From an uncultured Agathobaculum sp. (GTDB lineage Bacteria; Bacillota; Clostridia; Oscillospirales; Butyricicoccaceae), in NCBI GenBank assembly GCA_934504345.1, contig CAKSVR010000063.1:1-11360 (forward strand): a stretch of 11,360 bases of DNA. Reading direction: 5' to 3'. Position numbers and translations under genes: made by a program. The notes beneath the pieces were generated by a model. The model saw only the letters and a list, made by a program, of their open reading frames with translations, did not search any database and was not told where the DNA came from. Below are positions 1-5,469 of this stretch, piece after piece; position 1 is the first letter of the stretch, and each line of letters begins with the position of its first letter.

Positions 1-81
1 TATCTATATTATTTCGGTAGATGATCGTCCGGCTGATTCTGGATGGATCTCGGGTGCAGTAAAGTGCAGACTTTTTAGAAT

Positions 82-117
82 GCAGCTTGCAAGTTTTCGG
101 GCTTGCAAGCTGCTTTT
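82..117 (+). terminator. Rho-independent terminator of an unseen upstream gene
   Basis: A perfect 12-bp stem (GCAGCTTGCAAG at 82-93, CTTGCAAGCTGC at 102-113) with an 8-base loop is followed by TTTT. It has the form of an intrinsic terminator for a plus-strand transcript entering from the left. The end of that gene cannot be assigned: two plus frames stop at about 20 and 24, but too little sequence precedes them. Confidence 0.75.
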
Positions 118-486
118 CTCTGTAAGCTCAGAGCCGATTTTGCTGCCGCAAAACCTCTGGGAACAAAATTTGAGCGGTTGTTCGCAGCACCTATCAGCAA
201 CTCATTTCGCGCATTTTCTGGTACGAAACCATTCAGTACAGAAAAATTACCGGCTCGTATTCGTGCCGTTCTCCACAACCACCGACAGAGAGTGAAAAAT
301 AAGAATACAGCCAGTGGAAACTGTCAGCTTCAGGATTTGTTGATTGGCTATGAAAAAAGGCGGACCTTTGTCGGAAAAAACGAAATCGACCTGACATTGG
401 CGTAGGATGGATTTGTTGCAGATTTCTTTCTTTGACGAACATAATCTGATTCTACATATTTCTTAAGTTCCCCTCCAATAAACAGC
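118..486. other. Stretch with no supportable gene
   Basis: About 370 bases lie between the left terminator and the hairpin at 492. Short open frames exist on both strands (103-405 plus, 233-442 minus, 80-295 plus), but none has a ribosome binding site at a sensible distance. They overlap one another and their composition is unlike protein, being rich in R, S, F and C with no recognisable motif. I see no promoter or RNA fold that I would defend. It may be decayed mobile-element DNA or an intergenic repeat; the sequence alone does not settle this. Confidence 0.4.
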
Positions 487-532
487 AAAAAAAGATGACC
501 TCTCGTTTCTTTAGGAAACGAGAGGTCATCTT
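486..532 (-). terminator. Strong intrinsic terminator, minus strand
   Basis: There is a perfect 18-bp inverted repeat (492-509 with 515-532) with a 5-base loop. Read on the minus strand the stem is followed by a run of seven T (plus-strand A487-A493, partly within the stem). The plus strand has no T run after the stem, so the terminator points left, in the direction of tnpV. It is the best candidate for the end of the tnpV transcript. Confidence 0.7.
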
Positions 533-703
533 AGCGTTTGTTACCTCTGCACACCGAATCCGTCAGCCAACAGTAGTAAGTTTGAATTAGCTCCTTGTCA
601 CTGTTAAATCAAGGGTCATAGGGATTTTTCCCTGTCAAGCTGGATTTGCACAATCAAATCCGTTGCTTGTTAGACCGATACCGCACAATTTTGCCCTAAA
701 GAG

Positions 704-745
704 AACCCAGAGTACAGACGGCCGTTTTGACCTGTACTCCGGGTT
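704..745 (-). other. Hairpin just downstream of tnpV
   Basis: AACCCAGAGTACAG at 704-717 pairs with CTGTACTCCGGGTT at 732-745 with a single mismatch, and the loop carries ACGGCCGT. It starts four bases after the tnpV stop codon. On the minus strand it is followed only by CTCTTTAGGG, a poor T tract, so it may be a weak terminator or a 3'-end stabilising structure. It could also be a recombination-end structure. Confidence 0.45.
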
Positions 746-748
746 CGT

Positions 749-1126
749 TCACTTGTAAATCAGTTCGGAATTGACGAGTTCTCTGGCACGGTTCCGGATG
801 CTGTTCGTGCGGCGTACCCATTCCATCTGGTCATTTGCCTTGAGTGTTTCGGTAATACCATCAGCTACGGCCATCGCACTTATCAGCTGCGAGAACAGTT
901 CTTCCGCTGGATGGTCTATATTGGCAAGGTAATTGTTCAGCTTGCCGCTTGTCAGCAGACGAGTATAGGCAGCTTTGCAATGTTCTTTCAGATACCGGCG
1001 GTGACGTTGTCCCCATACGCCAATGTGCACCTCGACTTCCTCCGGCAACCTCAGACAAGGTAAGTAATAGTCGCCTCGCAATTCATACCAAAGCCTATTC
1101 TTTTCATCATAGATGTACTTGTCCAT
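749..1126 (-). CDS. tnpV: TnpV-type transposon-encoded protein
   Basis: The product is 125 residues and matches my knowledge of the TnpV family, small proteins carried by Tn4451-like and other integrative elements of Firmicutes. Their role is not established. Recognisable features are the N-terminal YIYDEKNRLWYEL block (residues 4-16), the conserved GVWGQRHRRYLKEH block (36-49) and LLTSGKLNNYL (57-67), with family-typical length and no truncation. The ATG is preceded by AGGAGG at 1135-1140 with eight bases of spacing, which fixes the start. There is no membrane segment or signal peptide. In its usual setting tnpV accompanies a serine recombinase (TnpX) or other mobile genes, but none lies beside it here. 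It is therefore probably the residue of an element that decayed or was excised. Assignment to the family is confident, function is not. Confidence 0.85.
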   Translation of the reverse strand: MDKYIYDEKNRLWYELRGDYYLPCLRLPEEVEVHIGVWGQRHRRYLKEHCKAAYTRLLTSGKLNNYLANIDHPAEELFSQLISAMAVADGITETLKANDQMEWVRRTNSIRNRARELVNSELIYK

Positions 1127-1189
1127 CGTGTAATCCTCCTATGTGATTGATTTACCTGCATTCAATCATTCCGGCTGATTACAGAAGCC

Positions 1190-1224
1190 GAAGGGAGAAA
1201 CTTCTTTACGGAGTTTCTCCCTTC
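1190..1224 (+). other. Perfect hairpin between tnpV and the DUF1294 promoter
   Basis: GAAGGGAGAAACT (1190-1202) and AGTTTCTCCCTTC (1212-1224) form a 13-bp perfect stem with a 9-base loop. Downstream on the plus strand is CGGGCGTCTTTTCTG, so the T tract is displaced by several bases. It resembles an intrinsic terminator but no plus-strand gene precedes it in the window. It could be a terminator stranded by insertion of the tnpV-bearing DNA. Confidence 0.45.
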
Positions 1225-1290
1225 CGGGCGTCTTTTCTGTTAGGCATCGCTACTTTTTCGTTAGTCACGGCTATTTTTGACCCGATTTCT

Positions 1291-1319
1291 TTGCATCTGC
1301 CGCCGGCTTGTGGTAAAAT
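1291..1319 (+). promoter_or_regulatory. Sigma-A promoter for the DUF1294-CDF operon
   Basis: TTGCAT at 1291-1296 and TAAAAT at 1314-1319 are separated by 17 bases, with TGG immediately before the -10 (extended -10). The start codon at 1353 lies about 34 bases beyond the -10, leaving a short leader that holds the ribosome binding site. Confidence 0.7.
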
Positions 1320-1352
1320 TGGAAGAAACTCTGAAGAGGAGGTGCAGCGAAC

Positions 1353-1637
1353 GTGCAAAACGTGCTGTACTATTTTATTGCGGTCAGTCTGATCGGCGCG
1401 GCCGTATGTTTATATGACAAGCTCGCCGCTGTGCGCGGCTGGAAGCGTGTGCCCGAGCGCACGCTGTTTTTCTGGGCGCTGGTCGGCGGCGGCCCGGGCG
1501 TGTATCTCACCATGCTCATCATCCGCCACAAGACGCTGCACCACATATTCATGCTGGGCATTCCGGCGATCATGCTGTTACAGGGCGGTATCCTTGCGGG
1601 TCTGCATCACATTTTTGTTATGAAGGGATTACTATGA
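1353..1637 (+). CDS. DUF1294 small membrane protein
   Basis: The protein has 94 residues, about the normal length for a stand-alone DUF1294 protein. The hydrophobic stretches at roughly residues 4-20, 38-57 and 66-86 predict three membrane helices. Family landmarks are visible: YDK at 21-23, W30-K-R-V-P-E35, GGGPGV at 45-50, and RHKTLHHIFMLGIP at 58-71 with the conserved HKT and Phe. The start is GTG at 1353, chosen because AGAGGAGG at 1335-1342 sits about ten bases before it. The stop overlaps the ATG of the next gene in an ATGA junction, so the two genes are almost certainly co-translated. The biochemical role of DUF1294 is unknown. Its coupling here to a metal exporter suggests, as inference only, an accessory role in metal or envelope homeostasis. 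Confidence 0.85.
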   Translation: MQNVLYYFIAVSLIGAAVCLYDKLAAVRGWKRVPERTLFFWALVGGGPGVYLTMLIIRHKTLHHIFMLGIPAIMLLQGGILAGLHHIFVMKGLL

Positions 1638-2800
1638 CGAACGCACTTATTCGTATTTTCATCCGCGATGCGGAGAACACCGGAGATTCCCACGTGCGCG
1701 AGAGCTTCGGCATACTGTCCGGCGCGGTCGGACTGGCGTGCAACCTGTTCCTGTTCGCGCTCAAGCTGATCATCGGCCTGCTGACCGGTTCCATCTCCAT
1801 TGCGGCGGATGCGTTCAACAACCTGTCGGACGGCCTTTCGTGCATGATCTCGATCGTGGGCTTCAAGGTTTCCAGCAAGGAGCCGGATGCCAAGCATCCG
1901 TTTGGCTATGGCCGCACCGAGTACATCGCGGGTCTGATCGTGTCGTTCATCATCCTGCTGGTGGGCTTCGAGTTCTTCAAGACCTCGCTGGACCGCATCC
2001 TGCATCCGTCCACTGTGGCGTTTTCGGCGGTGCTGATGGGCATTCTCGCCGTTTCCATGCTGGTAAAGCTGTGGATGGGCGTGTTCAACATGAATATCGG
2101 CCGCCGTATCGACTCGCCGGTGCTGATGGCCGCCGGTCAGGACAGCCGCAACGATGTTATCACCACCGCCGTTGTCGTGCTGGGCATGGTGGCAGGGCAG
2201 TTCACCACGCTGCCGGTGGATGGCTATGTCGGCGTGGCCGTGGCGGCGTTCATCCTCTGGTCGGGCTTCGGCATCGCGAAGGACACGGTCGAGCCGCTGC
2301 TCGGTGAGGCCGCAGACCCGGTCGTTGCCCGCAATGTGGAGCGCATCGTCAAGGAGTCCGAGCACGTTATCGGCATCCACGACATGATCATCCACAATTA
2401 CGGCGCAGGCCGCTCCATCGCCTCGCTGCACGCCGAGGTGCCGAGCGATTCGGATTTCGTGGCCGTTCATGAGGAGATCGATGAGGCCGAGAAGCGCGTC
2501 TGGCAGCAGACCGGCGTGTACCTCGTCATCCATATGGATCCGATCGACATCAACAACGCGCACGTTAATGCGCTGCGCGAGCAGACCGACGGCTTGCTCC
2601 GCGAGATAGACGAGAACCTCACCATGCACGATTTCCGCGTGGTGGACGGTCAGCGGCAGATCAACCTTATTTTCGACGTTGTGGTGCCGTTTACCTACGA
2701 TGAGAACGCCAAACGCGACCTGCTGATGCATATTTACGACGGCCTCAAGGCCATCGACCCGCGGTATAATCCGGTCGTAACACTCGACCACCAGATGTGA
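1634..2800 (+). CDS. Cation diffusion facilitator (CDF) metal exporter, possibly Mn2+
   Basis: The product is 388 residues, a proton-coupled divalent metal exporter of the cytoplasmic membrane. The N-terminal half (about 27-215) contains the six-helix cation-efflux domain. The second helix carries AADAFNNLSDG (57-67) and the fifth carries AAGQDSRNDV (166-175). Placed on the family transport site these give N62-D66 and D170-D174, an N-D/D-D set. In known families zinc exporters use H-D or D-D with H-D, while aspartate-only or Asn/Asp sites are associated with manganese transporters. Manganese is therefore the favoured substrate by inference. Residues 222-300 form the usual cytoplasmic dimerisation domain. 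About 85 further residues extend past it with a similar alternating pattern, longer than the 300-residue norm but common among clostridial homologues as I know them. AAGGGA precedes the ATG, which overlaps the DUF1294 stop. The gene ends at its own terminator. Confidence 0.88.
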   Translation: MTNALIRIFIRDAENTGDSHVRESFGILSGAVGLACNLFLFALKLIIGLLTGSISIAADAFNNLSDGLSCMISIVGFKVSSKEPDAKHPFGYGRTEYIAGLIVSFIILLVGFEFFKTSLDRILHPSTVAFSAVLMGILAVSMLVKLWMGVFNMNIGRRIDSPVLMAAGQDSRNDVITTAVVVLGMVAGQFTTLPVDGYVGVAVAAFILWSGFGIAKDTVEPLLGEAADPVVARNVERIVKESEHVIGIHDMIIHNYGAGRSIASLHAEVPSDSDFVAVHEEIDEAEKRVWQQTGVYLVIHMDPIDINNAHVNALREQTDGLLREIDENLTMHDFRVVDGQRQINLIFDVVVPFTYDENAKRDLLMHIYDGLKAIDPRYNPVVTLDHQM

Positions 2801-2891
2801 AGCCTGTCGTCCGAAAGCTCCCATGTGGAAACGTTCTCCCTCGTGGTGCGGAAGATAGAAAATTTTGGGTGATAATAAGTGTGGGCAGGAG

Positions 2892-2917
2892 AGAGGATGC
2901 ATTCGCATCCTCTTTTT
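2892..2917 (+). terminator. Intrinsic terminator after the CDF gene
   Basis: AGAGGATGC (2892-2900) pairs perfectly with GCATCCTCT (2905-2913) across an ATTC tetraloop, followed by T2913-T2917. It ends the DUF1294-CDF transcript 90 bases past the stop codon. It separates that transcript from the promoter of the next operon. Confidence 0.85.
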
Positions 2918-2982
2918 CAGGTGAAAATATCACAGAAAAACAGTAGGAAAACAAAATAATAGGGAATATGGGGAAATTATCA

Positions 2983-3010
2983 TTGCAATACCCCGGAAAT
3001 TTGCTATAAT
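2983..3010 (+). promoter_or_regulatory. Sigma-A promoter for the ABC importer operon
   Basis: TTGCAA at 2983-2988 and a perfect TATAAT at 3005-3010 have a 16-base spacer, and TGC before the -10 makes it an extended -10 promoter. The region just upstream (about 2930-2980) is A/T-rich and could act as an UP element. The permease start at 3065 lies about 47 bases past the expected transcription start, too short for a typical riboswitch. Confidence 0.85.
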
Positions 3011-3064
3011 GGAAATAGTGTTTTTGCACTTTATCAGATAACATTATTGTTTGGGGGAATTTAT

Positions 3065-4006
3065 GTGAGTTTTTTCTCGGGTCTGGTGTCTGCGCTGCCC
3101 GGCGCAGTCGCACAGGGATTGATCTGGGGACTGATGGCCATTGGCGTGTTCATCACCTTTAAGGTGCTCGACCTCGCTGATCTGACCGTTGACGGCACGA
3201 TGGCGACCGGCGGTGCGGTGTGCATCGTGATGATGACGCACGGCGCGAACGTATGGGTCGCACTGCTGTGTGCGTTCATTGCGGGTATGCTGGCCGGACT
3301 TGTCACCGGTATCCTGCACACCTGCATGGGCATCCCGGCGATCCTTGCCGGTATTCTGACCCAGCTGGCGCTGTTTTCCATCAACCTGCGTATCATGGAT
3401 AAAAAGGCGAATGTCGCCATCAATCCGGATAATTACAAGCTGCTCGTATCGCTCCGCAACGTAAAGAAGATCGTCGTGCAGAACCCGATCTTTGTTGCGG
3501 CGGTGTTCACCATCGTTGTCATCGCGCTGCTGTACTGGTTCTTCGGTACGGCGCTCGGCTGCTCCATCCGTGCGACCGGCGCAAACCCGAATATGAGCCG
3601 CGCGCAGGGCATCAACGTGGATTTTGTCAAGGTGCTCGGTCTGATGCTGTCCAACGGCCTTGTCGCGCTGGCAAGTGCGCTGTACTGCCAGTATCAGGGC
3701 TTCGCGGATGTCAATGCGGGCCGCGGCGCTATCGTTATCGGCCTTGCCGCTGTTATCATCGGTGAAGTGCTGTTCAGCCGCATTTTCCGCAACTTTGCCG
3801 CCCGTCTGCTGGGCGTATCGCTGGGCGCAGTCGTGTACTATCTGGTCATTCAGGTGGTCCTCAACCTCGGCCTGAACACCAACGACCTCAAGCTCATCTC
3901 GGCTTTCGTCGTTGCGATCTTCCTTGCTGTTCCGTACTGGAAGGGCAAGTATTTCCGCGGCGCAGCCAAGAGTGCCGCAAAGACTGATGCGAAGGAGGCC
4001 AAGTAA
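3065..4006 (+). CDS. ABC importer permease, putative tryptophan/tyrosine type
   Basis: The product is 313 residues and very hydrophobic, a permease of the branched-chain/BPD_transp_2 superfamily. It resembles the group annotated as putative tryptophan/tyrosine transport (TrpXYZ-like) and would form the membrane channel with the next gene. Typical are the DLADLTVDGTMATGGA stretch (about 36-51), after the first helix, and the cytoplasmic GCSIRATGANP segment near residue 175 that contacts the ATPase. Roughly eight helices can be drawn, ending in a Lys/Ala-rich cytoplasmic tail. The start is taken as GTG at 3065, because GGGGGAA at 3053-3059 is correctly placed for it. A TTG at 3047 in the same frame has no ribosome binding site, and ATG at 3063 runs into TGA. 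Substrate is inferred from family only, and no periplasmic-type binding protein gene is beside it. Confidence 0.85.
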   Translation: MSFFSGLVSALPGAVAQGLIWGLMAIGVFITFKVLDLADLTVDGTMATGGAVCIVMMTHGANVWVALLCAFIAGMLAGLVTGILHTCMGIPAILAGILTQLALFSINLRIMDKKANVAINPDNYKLLVSLRNVKKIVVQNPIFVAAVFTIVVIALLYWFFGTALGCSIRATGANPNMSRAQGINVDFVKVLGLMLSNGLVALASALYCQYQGFADVNAGRGAIVIGLAAVIIGEVLFSRIFRNFAARLLGVSLGAVVYYLVIQVVLNLGLNTNDLKLISAFVVAIFLAVPYWKGKYFRGAAKSAAKTDAKEAK

Positions 4007-4007
4007 A

Positions 4008-4787
4008 ATGCTGCAGCTCAAAGGGATTTACAAGACCTTCAATGCGGGCACGGTAAACGAAAAGCGTGCCATCGACAACCTGAATCTGACCCTCGAGGAC
4101 GGCGATTTCGTCACCATCATCGGCGGCAACGGCGCGGGCAAGTCCACCACGCTGAACCTCATTGCAGGCGTGTATCCGGTGGATGCCGGCATGATCCATC
4201 TGAACGGCTACGACCTGACCGGTCTGCCCGAGCACAAGCGTGCGCGCTTCCTCGGCAGAGTATTTCAGGACCCGATGATGGGCACCGCCGCTACGATGGG
4301 CATTGAGGAAAATCTGGCGCTGGCATATCGCCGCGGCCAGAAGCGCGGCCTCGGCTCGGGCATCACGAATGAGGAGCGCGAGATCTATCGCGAAAAGCTG
4401 GCAACGCTCGGTCTGGGTCTGGAGGACCGCATGACGAGCAAGGTCGGTCTGCTGTCCGGCGGTCAGCGTCAGGCGCTGACCCTGCTGATGGCGACCCTGC
4501 GTAAGCCGGATCTGCTGCTGCTCGACGAGCACACGGCGGCGCTCGATCCGAAAACTGCCGATAAGGTACTCCAGCTCACCGAGGAGATCGTCGCGCGCGA
4601 CCATCTCACCACCATGATGGTAACGCATAACATGAAGAATGCCATCCAGTACGGCAACCGCCTTATCATGATGGATGCGGGCCGCGTGGTCGTTGATATT
4701 CGCGGCGAGGAGAAGAAGAACCTCACCGTTCGCGACCTGCTCGAAAAGTTCAACATCGAGAACGACCGTATGCTCCTGAGCGAATAA
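4008..4787 (+). CDS. ABC importer ATP-binding protein, partner of the permease
   Basis: The product is 259 residues, a complete ABC ATPase that powers the permease encoded one base upstream. Walker A is GGNGAGKST (39-47), the Q-loop glutamine is Q87 in FQDP, and the signature is LSGGQ (149-153). Walker B with catalytic glutamate is LLLLDE (169-174), and the switch histidine is H207 in VTHN. Every catalytic element is intact. The start is ATG at 4008, supported by GAAGGAGG at 3991-3998 inside the end of the permease gene. An in-frame start further upstream would lie within the permease and lacks a ribosome binding site. The HTAALDPKTA run after Walker B is typical of the putative tryptophan/tyrosine (ABC.X4) ATPases. 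The gene is followed immediately by a strong terminator, so the operon has just these two genes. Confidence 0.9.
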   Translation: MLQLKGIYKTFNAGTVNEKRAIDNLNLTLEDGDFVTIIGGNGAGKSTTLNLIAGVYPVDAGMIHLNGYDLTGLPEHKRARFLGRVFQDPMMGTAATMGIEENLALAYRRGQKRGLGSGITNEEREIYREKLATLGLGLEDRMTSKVGLLSGGQRQALTLLMATLRKPDLLLLDEHTAALDPKTADKVLQLTEEIVARDHLTTMMVTHNMKNAIQYGNRLIMMDAGRVVVDIRGEEKKNLTVRDLLEKFNIENDRMLLSE

Positions 4788-4789
4788 GC

Positions 4790-4826
4790 AAAAAGAACCC
4801 GAAACACCGTTTCGGGTTCTTTTTTT
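4790..4826 (+). terminator. Strong, probably bidirectional terminator
   Basis: A 16-bp perfect stem (4790-4805 with 4809-4824) with a 3-base loop ends in a run of seven T at 4820-4826. The A run at 4790-4794 provides a T tract on the minus strand, so it could also stop the converging minus-strand cell-wall operon. Confidence 0.92.
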
Positions 4827-4832
4827 AAGATG

Positions 4833-4933
4833 GAAAAGAGTGTAGAGTGAAGAGTTGAGAGTGAAGATTACGATACCTCCTATCTCCTATCTCAAAAACT
4901 CTCCACTCTTCAATCTCCACTCTTCACTCTTTC
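4833..4933. repeat. Purine-rich imperfect palindrome at convergent gene ends
   Basis: The left arm (4833-4869) is an irregular array of GAGTGAAGA-like units. The right arm (about 4897-4933) is close to its reverse complement, allowing a few mismatches and single-base gaps. The centre is about 27 bases of CCTCCTATCTCCTATC type. The right arm runs into the last codons and stop of the minus-strand peptidoglycan-binding gene. The form is that of a small non-coding intergenic repeat that could fold as a long hairpin. Confidence 0.6.
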
Positions 4934-5469
4934 ATGCTCCATCCGAGGGGTGTCCGCCGGAACAGCGCATTGTGCAGTCCGGCTAGCGCCTGCCATGTGG
5001 CGCGGTCGGTCAGGCCGGTCTGCGGCAGCTGAAAGATCTGCTGCGCCCGCCGGACAGCGGCCTGCGTATCGCTGTCGTATTCGCCGGTGAGCGGCACGGC
5101 GGCAATCCGGTTGTAATGCGGCGCAATTTCGCTCAGCATGAGCTGGAGCACATACACCGTGGGACTTTTCGCGCCCGGCTTCAGCACGGTATCGCTCTCC
5201 GGCGGGAAGAACGCCGTCTGCATGGGAAGTGCATCGGCGGCGATGAGCGCGACATATGCAGCGTAGATGGCGTTCCATGTGCGCTGGTCGGCGATGCCCG
5301 TCACCGGAAGGCAGTGCTGCTGCTGGAATTCGCGCACGGCGGCGGCGGTCTGTGCACCGAAAATGCCGTCCGGCACGAGCGGAGCAGCGCTGCCCTCAGA
5401 CTGCTGGATGCGCCGCAGAAAGGTCTGCAAATCGAAAATATGGCTGCGTTTTTGTGCATCGGTGTACAA
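4924..5469 (-). CDS. Protein with two peptidoglycan-binding (PG_binding_1) domains
   Basis: The product is 181 residues and consists almost wholly of two PG_binding_1 repeats. The first is at about 12-68, with PDGIFGAQTAAAVREFQ at 33-49 and LPVTGIADQRTW at 54-65. The second is at about 103-163, with GEYDSDTQAAVRRAQ at 129-143 and LPQTGLTDRATW at 148-159. These helical modules bind the peptide or glycan of cell wall. No catalytic domain, signal peptide or membrane segment is visible. The start is TTG at 5469, directly abutting the TGA of the upstream gene, with GAGGAGG eight bases before it, so translation is likely coupled. It is the last gene of a three-gene operon, and its 3' end lies inside an intergenic repeat that supplies the terminal codons. 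The role is inferred as a wall- or spore-cortex-binding accessory. Confidence 0.85.
   Translation of the reverse strand: MYTDAQKRSHIFDLQTFLRRIQQSEGSAAPLVPDGIFGAQTAAAVREFQQQHCLPVTGIADQRTWNAIYAAYVALIAADALPMQTAFFPPESDTVLKPGAKSPTVYVLQLMLSEIAPHYNRIAAVPLTGEYDSDTQAAVRRAQQIFQLPQTGLTDRATWQALAGLHNALFRRTPLGWSMKE

Noticed and set aside
531..700. Minus-strand coding remnant left of the tnpV hairpin
   Set aside because: The frame ending at 531 is only 25 codons after an in-frame TGA (609-611) and I cannot match it to a family. It could be a decayed gene end but the evidence is too thin.
1147..1392. Plus-strand frame of 81 codons before the DUF1294 gene
   Set aside because: It spans the hairpin and the promoter, has no ribosome binding site, and overlaps the real gene in another frame.
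1607..2908. Long minus-strand frame of 433 codons
   Set aside because: It lies antisense to the CDF gene, is rich in H, R, D and Q with no motif, and has no ribosome binding site. It is a by-product of GC-rich codon use.
3912..4007. Upstream in-frame start for the ABC ATPase
   Set aside because: It lies inside the permease gene. GAAGGAGG at 3991-3998 selects the ATG at 4008.
3044..4021. Minus-strand frame of 325 codons
   Set aside because: It is antisense to the ABC permease, whose helices and promoter are clear.
4833..4933. CRISPR-like short repeats
   Set aside because: The GAGTGAAGA units are irregular and without unique spacers, and the whole is an inverted repeat.
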